DNA from: Cochliopodium minus
Lineage: Eukaryota; Discosea; Himatismenida; Cochliopodiidae
Direction: 5' to 3'
Assembly (NCBI GenBank): GCA_024220525.1
Contig: JAMYWO010000107.1
Coordinates: 75,244 to 139,243 of the forward strand
Length of the DNA: 64,000 bases
The position numbers were made by a program, and so were the translations under genes. Position 1 is the stretch's first letter; each line of letters starts with the position of its first letter. Shown here piece by piece: positions 46,938-57,443 of this stretch. Under the pieces are notes generated by a model that did no database searches, was not told the DNA's origin, and saw nothing but the letters and a program-made list of their open reading frames with translations.

Positions 46938-48476
46938 CTAATATTCTTGCAAATTTTCTTCTGATGAATCATCATCCTCTTTCATTTTTTTCAATTCAGA
47001 TTTATCAAAGTAGAAAATGTGGAAATTATCACCCAACAAAACAAGGAAAAAAGAAAGAAAAGCCCTCTTTTTTTCTTGTGGTATTTTGATAAAATTGGTG
47101 AATCTTTCGAAATCAATATATCTTCCACGAGAATCTGTTGTTTCTTCGCCATCACAAAAACTTAGAATGTAAAAGTTGCATCCTTTCTTTGTATTTTCAT
47201 CTGCAACGAATTTGAAGGCATATTTCTTATTGTTGAGAACAAAGAGGCCTGTGTAACATTGATAATAATTTCCCCCATAATCAGAACTTTCATCTCTTTC
47301 AAAATTTATGTAAAATTTAAATTTTAAAATATAATAAAATAAAATTAGTACCTGAGATCTGTATAAATAAGTGTTGGTCCCACCTCTTTGAAATAAGTCA
47401 GATCAACGGATTCAACAGGATTATCCTCACCAATTTTTCTCTTCTTTGATGTTTCTTTCAAAAGTTTCTTGTATGATTGTTCATAACATTCTCTCAACTT
47501 GGTTATGTTAAGAATGTCTTTGATTAAGTCGTTGTAGTCTACCATAAAATTATAAGATAATCAATAATAAGGATCAAATTACATTTAAATTATTTTACTT
47601 CTTTCAATGTTGAAAGAGTAGAGCAAATTAAGAAATAATAAATCTCTTTTTGTGAGTTCCAACATCATGACATCATCAACCCCATAGTTAACTAATTTTT
47701 CAAAACCTCTTTTGTGAGTCAAGTACATGATTTTTGAATATTCAGAGTAGCTTTAAAGAAGAACAACCATAAATAATTTTTAAATAATTTGATTTTTACA
47801 TTTTTTTCCAAATAAATTTTGTATTGAAAAAGTTTTGAAGCATTAGATCACATTGGCCTTTAAATTCTTTAGGGATAACATCTTCCTCATATATCTTTTT
47901 GTGTTGGTAAAAGAGGCTTTTCCATAGAACATTTTCAGAGCACAACTCGTACCATTTCTTGCTCACACTCAAACAATTCAAAAATTCATCCATTTCTAAA
48001 TATTTCATGATCAATAAGAAAACATATTTTGGCATTATATTAGAAGGATCCACCTTGATAAAAAAATGATTGAAACAAAAGATATCCTTTAATTTTTAAC
48101 CTTGATTTTGTTATAATTTTCATCTTTGCTCAAATCCATTTCTTCTATGAATTCTTTCTCTAAATCTATTAAATCCATGAAATATTTGCACATCTCCTTC
48201 CCTATATGCTTCCTTTTTGCTATCTTGATTTTGGAATCTGGTTCTTTTTCATACTTTTTACCTTCTTGACCATCTAAAATCATCCTCCTTTGTATTCTTT
48301 TCAATAAATATAGATTTTCTGTTGTTATTTCCTATATTTATTTTGTTGAATGAAATATTGAATAAATCTTCAAATTCTACCTTTATTTCTCCCTTTTTAT
48401 TTTTAAAATATTTGGATCTATGCTTTTTGTTGCAGCATCTACATTTTTGTGTTTTGATATAAGTGAGCCTTGCCAT
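46938..48476 (-). CDS. F-box protein with an N-terminal Cys pair
   Basis: ATG 48476 opens MARLTYIKTQKCRCCNKKHR. A 50-bp intron (donor gtagaattt) joins GEIK to EITTENLYLLKRIQ, which resolves an apparent frameshift. Acidic/basic helical sequence follows, then a canonical F-box after a second intron: NIMPKYVFLLIMKYLEMDEF, CLSVSKKWYELCSENVLWKS. C-terminal exons (YSEYSKIMYLTHKRGFEKL, DESSDYGGNYYQCYTGLF, FHIFYFDKSELKKMKEDD) form an unrecognised domain and end at TAG 46938. F-box proteins recruit substrates to SKP1-cullin ligases; the C-terminal region is the likely substrate-binding part. Its start lies about 165 bp from the divergent gene at 48642, with a MITE between them. Confidence 0.75.
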
Positions 48477-48505
48477 CTATATTTTTTTTTATGTTTTCAC
48501 ATATG

Positions 48506-48595
48506 TAGGGATGTCCAAAAATATTACAACAGTTCAAATTTTCTTAGTAAAAATTTTATATCCGCTAACAAAGTTGTAATATTTGGACATGTCTA
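48506..48595. mobile_element. hAT-like MITE, copy 1
   Basis: This 90-bp element has inverted ends (TAGGGATGTCCAAA… and …TTTGGACATGTCTA) and internal complementarity (attacaac / gttgtaat). It is flanked by a perfect 8-bp direct repeat, cacatatg, at 48498-48505 and 48596-48603. An 8-bp target duplication and ends starting TAGGG are features of hAT elements. It carries no gene. It sits in the shared promoter region of two divergent genes. Confidence 0.85.
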
Positions 48596-48641
48596 CACAT
48601 ATGAAGAAATAAATAAAAAAAAAATTTGAAATTTAATAGTG

Positions 48642-49406
48642 ATGTCATATGACCATAATAAATGTTATTAATTCATTTCATTATTATTTCTTTATTTTAA
48701 AATTTTATTTATAGGTGATATCTGCTATGAAGAAAGGAATAATGAATACTTAAAATTTTTATCAATTGAAAAAATTGATGAATTTAAATTATGCGAAGGT
48801 TGTGAAGATCAATTCCAATACGAGGATATAATTAGCTTTTTTAATAATGAATTTAAGGATACCCACTACATAAAATATCAAATGAAGGATGAAGATACAA
48901 ATGAAATAAAGAAATATGAGTGCTTCAGTGATATGGAAAAAGATTTAGAGAAAATGGGGATATTATTTGATTATGAAGAGGTGAAGGGAAAATCTTTTGC
49001 TTTTTGGATCGTTTCGGAAAAAGCAGAACCCTACACATCTCCTTTCCTCAAAAACTTTGGAAGGCTGTTGGGAAAATTGATAGATCATATCTCAAAGCCC
49101 CAATACAAAGTGATGGAATCGACCATAACAATGCACAAAAACTTTGTTTTTCCACACCTTTACGAGGGATGTAAAGCAAAAGTTGAGAAACTGGAGAAGA
49201 AATTAGAGTACACAAAGAAAAAAATGAAGGAGGTATGGATGGAATGGGAAATTTGGAATCCTGAGACTCACAAAAACTTTCCTGATTGTTTCGTTCAGTT
49301 AATTGAAAATCTCTTGTTGTCTTTGAAAGTGATCGAAAAGAAAGAAAAGATGCTCAAAGTTCCAAAGTTTGTTATTTATGAGATTATCAAGTTGGTCCCA
49401 ACGTAA
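48642..49406 (+). CDS. Zinc-finger protein with the shared C-terminal box
   Basis: A 22-bp first exon (48642-48663, MSYDHNK plus one base) splices to 48715. The junction creates the first Cys of CDICYEERNNEY, and CEGCEDQFQYED completes a two-CxxC zinc knuckle. The middle is unrecognised (GKSFAFWIVSEKAEPY, FGRLLGKLIDHISK), then a coiled coil (KVEKLEKKLEYTKKKMKEVW). The end is FVQLIENLLLSLKVIEKK then LKVPKFVIYEIIKLVP, the box seen in the two ankyrin genes and the SPRY gene. The zinc knuckle recalls the Cys-rich start of the divergent F-box gene next door. A ligase-adaptor role is inferred from the box only. Confidence 0.68.
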
Positions 49407-49664
49407 TTCCTTATTTTTTAAAATTTTATCATCTAATTTGTTTGCTTTATTAATAAAGAATAAAAAATTTCCGTATCCCAAAAAACAACTTAGTGAACAT
49501 CTTTCATACAAAAAGAAACAAAGAAAAGACAAAGCAATCCACCAAAAAAAGAAAGAGATCAAAAAAATAAATTTTTCTGAAAGAAGAATCCTATATTTTG
49601 GTTATCGAAAAAGAAAAAATGAGAATTAAAAACCTTTTCTTGAGAAATTGAAATAAAAAAAAAA
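49407..49664. other. Intergenic, nothing recognised
   Basis: A short AT-rich spacer lies between two genes on the plus strand. The open frame across it has Lys-rich low-complexity translation and no support. Confidence 0.4.
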
Positions 49665-52600
49665 ATGGAAGAGATTTTAAATAATAAAAATGAGCAAGAC
49701 AATGAATTGGAATCTTTGAAATCCATTTTTTCAGGTAATATTTTATGAATAGGAAACTCAAAACATTAAATGTATGGTATTAGATTCATTCTCCATTGCA
49801 GAAGATGAAACATATAACATCAGATTCGATTTGAAATCAATATCAGGAGCTTTGAGGTTCAAATATGGGGAGAATTATCCATTGAATTCACCCCCTGAAC
49901 AAATCATTCTTCTTTTTGACAAATCCAGCAAAATTACTAAAGAAAAAATAGAGGAATTACAACTAAAGATCAATGAACTATCTCATAATTTGATAGGTAT
50001 GCCCATGATCTATCAGATCTTCATAGAATTGGAAGATGAACTGAATATACTCCAGAATAATCTTTTGGAGGATAATGTATATGTCCCTCCATTGAAGGAT
50101 AATATCTCATCCAACAACAAATTGAAGCCAAATATAATAATGAGTAATATTTTAATTTTTAAACGATTTGAGATTCAATAATAACCAAATTTAGAATCAA
50201 ATTTGGCTTCAAAAAAACTATTCCAAAACATGAAATGGGAATCAATACCCAATATGCCAACTGGTAAAATTTTAAAAATTCACCAAATTTCAGATTTAAT
50301 CAAAAAAAAAAAAGCCGAATCGGGTCTCATATCATTTTTCATATCTGGCACAATCGTTGTTGGATCACTCACATTTATGGCTTATGAAATTTTCTCACAA
50401 AAATGGAACCCACTTTCTGTTGAAAGGTTATTTTTTTAACTCTTCTTCACATTTATCCAAATTTTTAAAGAAACAACTGTTTTATTTTTTAAAAATTTCA
50501 TTTAAAAAGAGATTTTCTGAGAATGGGAGCAGCTTCGGTCCAATTTTCTACTGGATTGGCTCTTAGTTTGTATGGAGTTGGCAAAGATGGTCAAAAAATA
50601 ACCAACATTACTGTTTATAACAACATTATTAATGAAAAACATAATAAAAAGGATATTTTCTACTTATCTTGTACAAAGGGATATCTTGGATCATCTAAAC
50701 CTCCTTATCCCAGAAGGGGTCATACTTCGGTAATCTTTCAAAGAGACTATATTGCTACATACGGAGGTAATGAATTTTAATCATTCTTTTGCTCAAAATA
50801 CAACTTGAATATTTTAATCTTATGTTTATGTACAAACCCAAATAAAACTAATTTTTTTCAAAGGAAGAGAATTTAACTCTCTCCAAATCATATATCTGAA
50901 CAAGAACAACAAAAACACTCCCTATTCCAAATTTGCCAAGTATTTCAATTTGAAACCCACCAAAACCTTCTCTCCCCCAATTTTATCCAAACATACTTGT
51001 TGTCTCTTCGAAGAAAGTTCAATTGGATCTACTCTCATTTTTTTTGGTGGAATTTGTGAAGAAAAATGTGTCAAGTAATCAGATTTTTTTTTGATTTTTT
51101 TAAATTAATATTACAAATTTTGTATGAATAGTTTCGTCTTGTTGTGTAAAATCCCGGATATGGAAAATTATGATAAAAAGAAGGCAACAGCAGAAAACGA
51201 AGAAACCACCAGAACTTGCGAATGGAAAAGAGGCAAGAACAATTTTAAACTACTTAAATAAAAAATTTCATCCAAAAAAAAATAATAGTTCCTACATCTG
51301 GTGATATACCCCCTCCAAGGTAATTTATTCTAATCACTCACAATTTATTTTCATTCTTTCCTTTTAGAGCTTGTCATAGTGCCAACGTTATTAAGGGAAA
51401 AATGATAGTTTTTGGAGGTAGTGACGAAAAATTTACTACTTTCTACAATGATCTTTACATTCTCGAATTTTCAAGTATGTTTTGGAGAAAAGTCAATTTA
51501 CAATGTAAAACATTTTAAAAATATAACTTATTTATATTTAATAATCAAAAAAATTTTAGCCGAAATCGTTCCATCACCTAGATGTTCTCATTCTTCTTAC
51601 CTTTTTAGAAACGATTTATTTATCTTTGGTGGGACAAACTCTGGCGGTAAATTGGATACTTGTTTCGTTCTCAAGAATGTTGATGATATGGGTATTGTTG
51701 AGAACAGAGCCATTGGATCTGATCTAAATTCTGCCATTACTGACACCACTTTTTGCGATCTCATTTTCGAGTTGAATGATTCAAAAGTTTTGGGTAAAAA
51801 AAAAAAAATGAAGATTTTGACAAAAATTTAAAAATAAAAAAAACATTTTAGCCCACAAAGTCATTGTGTTTAATAGATGTCCCAAGTATAGAGATCTGAT
51901 CGACGAAGAGAATGTTATAAAGTTGCAAAACGTCACCTTCAAAACTTTCTCTGCCATTATCAACTACATGTACTGTGACAGTGTTGATCTAGAAGATTTT
52001 TCAGGAAAAGAGCTCTTAGATTTAAATTCTTCGATTAGTAATTTGGGCTTAAAAAGGTTCAACAAAATTTTTTTTTTATTTAAAACATTATCATTATTTT
52101 TTTTTATCCAGACTGGAGAGTATTATTCAATGGAACATTTCTTTCAGTTTTTCAATTGTCAACCAAAACATAGAAAGTTCCTCCATCGATAACGATTTCT
52201 GTGGTCACGTCGACAACGAAGAATTCAGCGACATCGTAATAAAATTGGACGACGAGACCACCACTTACGCACATAGGGTGATGCTAGGTTATAGAAGCAA
52301 TTACTTTGGTGCGGGTATAATTGAATTTTAGAAAATAATTTTCTGTGATTATGTATTTAATATTATTTCAAAAGCTCTGCTTGGCACAATGAAAGAAAGT
52401 ACAGAAAAGATTTTTCCTATTCACGGAGACTTCACCAAACCCTCTTTACTGAAGTACTAAACAATTTTTTTTGTTTCTTTAATTATTTTTTTTTTTAAAC
52501 AAATAGATGTTTGTACTTCATTTATGGAAGCACAGATTACATTTTCAAGGAGATCACGCCAGACATCGCCATAGAATCGATCCAACTCGCCCACTTTTTG

Positions 52601-52834
52601 TCTCTTTTCGATTTGGTAGAAATTTTGTCCAACTACCTCAAAGAATATGTCGACCTGGAAACCTTCTTTTATCTCTATCAGATCTCCGATTTCTACAAAT
52701 GTGATACTCTAAAGGATTTCTGTCGTAAATTTTTCTTTACATATGAAAAGTCTTTGCGTGAAGATCCTTCCTTTCTCAGTCTCTCCGAAGATCAGATCAA
52801 TCAGCTCAAGAATCAAAATTTCATCATCAAATAA
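49665..52834 (+). CDS. RWD-kelch-BTB-BTB protein
   Basis: Thirteen or so exons join in frame from ATG 49665. The N-terminus is an RWD domain (QDNELESLKSIFSDSFS, RFKYGENYPLNSPPE, IYQIFIELEDELN). A kelch propeller follows (MKWESIPNMPT, FSQKWNPLSVE, RRGHTSVIFQRDYIATYGG, LIFFGGICEEK, MIVFGGSDEKFTT, NDLYILEFSSMFW, CSHSSYLFRNDLFIFGG). Two BTB domains end the protein (FCDLIFELNDSKVLAHKVIV, then FSDIVIKLDDETTTYAHRVM with LLGTMKEST and FIYGSTDYI). The C-terminus (SLSEDQINQLKNQNFIIK) ends at TAA 52834. Kelch-BTB proteins are CUL3 substrate receptors and LZTR1 also has two BTBs. RWD domains bind E2/E3 partners, so fusion to a second ubiquitin-linked module fits. One intron (51233-51288) has a GC donor. 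Confidence 0.86.
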
Positions 52835-52982
52835 ATCAGATGATCATTTCTTTTGAGTGATCTTAAGTATTAACAAATTGATTTAATAAAAAAAAAACCA
52901 CAAATCATTAATCCTAATTTTTGAAAAAACATTACAAAGAGTTGACATTCAGTTTTAATTTTCCAAATTTTTTTGAAGAAAA

Positions 52983-54173
52983 ATGAATTCTTTAATTTCT
53001 GTGAAAAAGTTTGACTATATTGTTTATGGTTTTATATATTGATTTATAAAAAATTTAAAAAAATTGGAGTTGGACATGTTATCTGTATGAATTAGATTAA
53101 TTTTTTTTCCTGAATTTATATTTCAATTCTAGGCCAATTATGATGTGCCTTGGTTTTTTGTCAATGCATTTGATCAATATAGACAATGCGATACAAAAAC
53201 TGGAGCCGAATTAGAAGAATACTACCAACAATTCATCTTTGACAACGATAAAAATATATTAAGGTAAAATTTGATTTTAAATTTTAATAATTAAAACACT
53301 GTTTTCTTTATCTCGCATATTTATATGGGGAATATTCAAACACAAATTAAATTTTAATTTTTTTTATTTATTATTCTTTTTTGCAGCGATATCACCATAG
53401 AAACGAAGGCATGCCAAATAGATTTCAAAAAGATGAAATACAATGAAAAAGGGAGAAATACTCTAAGGTAAAAATATATAATTTATAATAGAGGTATAGT
53501 GTATAAGATGTTGTTCTTTATGCAAAATGGGAGGGATGATTTTATTATAAAAGGATCTTGAAATTCAAAAGATAATTTATTTTTTAAATAACTCATACAA
53601 CAAATAAATTTAATTTCTTTGTTCAAGAAATTTGGAAAGAGGAGAGATTTTCAAGTTCAAAACATTTGGTATTATTCCCATTGCTTACATTAACGATAGC
53701 GACAACTGCACCTGGGCTTACTATGATGAAAAAGAAGGTTTGTTCAGAAAGCTTTCTGAAAAGTCACAAAAAGAAGTAAAAGAATTTGTCTCAAAAAAAT
53801 CAAAGGTAATAAAAAATGAAAACAAAAAAATAAAAATTAAAAATCAAAAATCAAATTAAAAATAAAATCAAATTATTAAAATAAAAAAAAATTTTAAATT
53901 ATCAAACCTTTTTGATTTTTTTTTTTAAAGGGCACTCTTAAACTGTCAGTAGAACAGATCACAGTAGACCCTCTGAAAAATACCTACAGCATCATGTCCG
54001 AACTTAAAAAAAGACCCTTCGTAAGAATTTACGACCAACCCCTATGGTGTTATTTCTCCCTCAAAAAGTGGGTTTTTTTTGGGGTTTCTGATAGTGAATT
54101 CATTGAAATCGCTTTCCAGGGTCAAAGAAACCAGATCCAAATAAATGGAAAAAAAATTTCATTTAAAGAAATG
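52983..54173 (+). CDS. Triple WWE-domain protein, 3' end lost at an N
   Basis: A probable first exon (MNSLISVKKFDYI, from 52983) splices to 53133; later exons are 53387-53467, 53628-53805 and 53931-about 54173. Three WWE-type units can be read: PWFFVNAFDQYRQ…AELEEYYQQF…CQIDFKKMKYNEKGRNTLR; TWAYYDEKEGLFRKLSEKS…TYSIMSELKKRPFVRI; and LWCYFSLKKWVFFGVSDSEF, IEIAFQGQ, KISFKEM. WWE domains bind iso-ADP-ribose units of poly(ADP-ribose) and occur in PARPs and in ubiquitin ligases such as RNF146. The catalytic part, if any, would lie beyond the N at 54315. The donor after the last exon is unclear (gttagg or gctaat). Confidence 0.7.
53310..53335. repeat. Dispersed 26-bp repeat in an intron (copy 2)
   Basis: Identical to 19648-19673. 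It lies in the intron 53264-53386 of the WWE gene. Confidence 0.75.
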
Positions 54174-54236
54174 GTTAGGCTAATTTTTCTTTAAACCAAA
54201 ACAAGAATTTTTTTAATTTTATTTATTTTTAATTTT

Positions 54237-54315
54237 ATATATTTTATTTATTTTATTTATTTTATTTATTTTATTTATTTTATTTATTTTATTTATTTTA
54301 TTTATTTTATTTATN
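54237..54315. repeat. 9-bp tandem repeat ending in an N
   Basis: About eight copies of the ttttattta unit end at the undetermined base 54315. It is the same repeat as at 34741-34854. Confidence 0.85.
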
Positions 54316-54610
54316 AGAAATGGATAGTTTCCATTTGTGATGAATATTTGTTTTATATTGATTGATGATTGGTTATTTGAAGTTTATAGTTAAAAATTTA
54401 AAAATATGAAATTTGAATTCAATTCTATATGGATAGCAAATCATTATTATGAGCATAATTTTGGCATGATATTAAGTAATTTTATTTCAAGTGAATATTT
54501 TTAAAATAATTCTTAAATATGGAATGGATAGTTGAATAATAAGATATCAATCAACATATCTTGATTTGGAAAATAATCCATCCATTCATCTATATATTAA
54601 AATTGAAGGG
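54316..54610. other. Sequence right of an N, nothing recognised
   Basis: No continuation of the WWE gene was found, which supports a gap at 54315. The stretch is AT-rich with stops in all frames. Confidence 0.35.
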
Positions 54611-54760
54611 TTATTTATCTCCAATGATAAATCTATTGTATCCAGCTGTGCAACATGATATCTTCATTTTCTTCAAAATCTCTTCTAATGCTTGATTTTC
54701 ATCGGTTGGTTCAGGCACTCTGAATCTATCAAAAAAAGGAAATCTTCTCCACTGATACAT
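54611..54760 (-). pseudogene. N-terminal fragment of a VPS11-like gene
   Basis: From ATG 54760 the minus strand reads MYQWRRFPFFDRFRVPEP, a linker, then ISCCTAGYNRFIIGDK and a stop. VPS11 proteins start with a QWRRFxFFD motif, followed after a linker by the first propeller strand of the type ITxxxSGRGxIxxGD. Here the frame ends after GDK with no usable splice donor, so only 49 codons survive. VPS11 is a core subunit of the HOPS/CORVET tethering complexes. The intact gene must be elsewhere, or its rest lies across the nearby N. Confidence 0.6.
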
Positions 54761-55006
54761 CTTTAAATAATCTTCAAATCTTTGAGAGGATTTTCAAAAT
54801 TTCAATTTTTTAATTTATTTCTCTTTCCTTATTAATTGCATTGATGAAAAAAATAAAAATGAACCTTATTTTTCTATAAATCTTTCTATATTCCCATCAA
54901 AATATATATCCAACAATAAAATGATAATATTACGATTATTAAACAAAAAAATGTATATATTCACTTTATAATAAGAATTCTTTTTAATAAATGTCTCAAA
55001 TGATGA

Positions 55007-55297
55007 TCAATTATTCTTCTGATTCTTATATTTCTCTTCATCATTGTATTGATTAGTCAAAATTGTGATTAATCTGGCAATCACGAACATCAAAGCCAAA
55101 GAAGCAGTGGTATAGTTGTATACTCTTTCCAATTTCAATTTCTTCTTTTTCATTTCAAGTTTGACAGTGGCAGATAAGGTGGTTTTCTTATCAATCTTGT
55201 ATTTGTTGGATACACTGGTATATCTTTGCCATGCAATGAAGAAGAGAATGAACATCAACACAGAGAGGAAATAAAATGCTTTTTGAACCCTTTTCAT
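55007..55297 (-). CDS. Small two-helix membrane protein
   Basis: An intronless 96-residue frame runs from ATG 55297. It has a helix (AFYFLSVLMFILFFIAW), a basic loop (KLEMKKKKLKLERVY) and a second helix (ASLALMFVIARLITIL), then a charged tail. The positive loop predicts a hairpin with the loop in the cytosol. No family is recognised. Its composition and hydrophobic pattern are protein-like, unlike the AT-rich noise around it. Confidence 0.55.
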   Translation of the reverse strand: MKRVQKAFYFLSVLMFILFFIAWQRYTSVSNKYKIDKKTTLSATVKLEMKKKKLKLERVYNYTTASLALMFVIARLITILTNQYNDEEKYKNQKNN

Positions 55298-55879
55298 CGT
55301 CCATAATTTGAAGAAGAGCTTTTGGATCGATTTGATGAATGAGAATTGAGGTAACTATGATCAAATAATCAAATAATTAGTTTATATCAATGGGATATCC
55401 TGACAATATCTTTAGTTATAAAAGTTTAAATATTATTTTATAAATATATGATCAATTATTCCAGTATATTTTATTATTTCAATGTATTATGGATCAAATC
55501 ATTGGGAAATTTAAATGAAGAATAAAATTTTGAATTAAATATATTTTACCAACAAAAAGAATATCAAAGCTGATTGAAGCAATAGGAAATAGTAGATGAA
55601 ATCATCTTCAGAAAAGTTAAATCCTCTAATTTTTTTTATTTATTGGTGATATTTCATGATTCTATATAAATATAATAAATTTCAAAATTATATTTTAAAG
55701 TCATTAATTATTATCCTATCAAACAAATCTTTTTCTTTTTCTCTTTGGATTATCATAAATATTTTAAAATTTTTTTAATTTTATTTCTGTTTGAAATATA
55801 TAATCCGCCAAAATTCAAAAAAAAATTTTATACAGTTTTAAATTCAAAACAACATTATTTTTAAATAATAAAATTGAAA

Positions 55880-57326
55880 ATGCCAAAAACTTCTAAATCT
55901 AGAAAGACAATAAGAGAACATGACAGAAGAAAAAGAAACAATGAAAGAGGATATATAGGAAAAACATTGATAGGAATAAAAAATCTCTTCTATTTGCCAG
56001 TGGTGGGGATGACAAACACCTTGAATGGAATATTACAAACAATATACAAAACAAATTCCACCATCGAACAAAGAGAAGAAGAAGAGAAAAAGAAAGTTGA
56101 AGAGATAAAAGAAATAGGTATTTACATAATTAAAAATTAATTTTGTTAATAAGAATAGGGAATATAAAATACTTATATGATTGAATAAACGTTAATTTAT
56201 AAATACTAATCATAAAAATATTTCAATAAAAAAATATATTTGTTAATTTAATGATATAATTTTCGCTTAAAAAATAAAATAATTAATCTTTCTTTGAATA
56301 TCAAAGTCAATCCAATACGTGAAAGGAACAAAGCCAAGATAAATACACTCCAAGATCAGATATCGAGCCTCAAAAAGCAATTGAGCGTCGTCAAGCGCAG
56401 ATCCAACATCCTCACCAAATCCAACACGATGATGTCCTCCATCTCCAGATTGGAGAACACAGAAATGAAAGATATGGATACTTCCTTATCCCTTATCTTC
56501 TGATCTACCCAATCCATTGATGCATGTAACTAATCCTAATAAGAAGTCAATCTATGATAGATTGTCTAATCATCTCCACCATCCTATTCCTATCATGATG
56601 GAGAAGAATAATGATGATGTTATTTTCGATGCTCCACCTCCCCCACCTCCACCTCCACCAATGTATGTTCCACCGACTACCAAACTGATTATAGTCAAAT
56701 CAGACAACGTAATTATCAAAATTAAAATACATTATTTTAAGAACATTATTAAATCTATTCATCTAAATGATTTATCCATTCTTCTCTTCATCAAATACTG
56801 AATATATCACAATATAATATAATTATGAAAAATAAGCGGTGAAAATGATTTCGATTCAAGGACCAATCAAAATATAAAGTTGATACAAATCAAATGGATC
56901 TCTTTTATCATTAATAAATTATCTTATGTTGAGAAATAAAATTATAATAATCTTTTTAAACTACAAAAAATAGAATACAAATGGAAACAATCGTGATAAC
57001 GGAAGACTTGTCTTGGATTTAAACGCAATCTTGAGTGTCAAACTAAAACAAACCAAAGTAGAACCAAAACAAACCCAACAAAACAATAATGGAAAATGCC
57101 CGCTGTCTCTTTGAGTGACATCAGCAACATCAAGTTGAAAAAAAGAAACAACAACAGACAAGAAACAAAGAACACGCCCAACAAAACTTCCACTCCTCCT
57201 TTTGCAAGAATACAACTCAAAAAAACCAAGTTAGATAACAAAAATGTAGTTAATGAGGTCAACAAGAATGTCAATCAAGTTGTGCGTAACAATAATAGAA
57301 GAAGAGTTGGGAATAAGGAGAATTAA
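55880..57326 (+). CDS. Coiled-coil / poly-proline / WH2-like protein with two frame breaks
   Basis: Exon 1 from ATG 55880 (MPKTSKSRKTIREHDRRKRN) ends in an acidic helix. Exon 2 (about 56308) is a coiled coil (INTLQDQISSLKKQLSVVK). Near 56490 the frame must shift by one base to continue as SSDLPNPLMHVTNPNKK, a short linker and nine prolines (DAPPPPPPPPPMYVPP). After an intron comes LDLNAILSVKLKQTK, then a second shift in an A-run near 57090, then VSLSDISNIKLKKRNNN. Both last segments resemble WH2 actin-binding motifs (L..I..xLKK). Poly-Pro plus WH2 is the layout of actin-assembly factors such as WASP-type proteins. The breaks are either sequencing errors or signs of a dying gene. Confidence 0.5.
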
Positions 57327-57443
57327 GGAACGAAAAAAAAAAAATAACAATTAATTTTTGTTGTTTTTTTTGAAATAAAATTTATTTTTAAAAACTTTTG
57401 TTTTGTTTTTTTATTTTTTTTTCACTTCAAAAAAAAACATATT

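Noticed and set aside
48258-48476. Apparent frameshift in the N-terminus of the F-box gene
   Set aside because: A 50-bp GT-AG intron (gtagaattt to aatatag) joins the parts in frame, so the gene is not broken.
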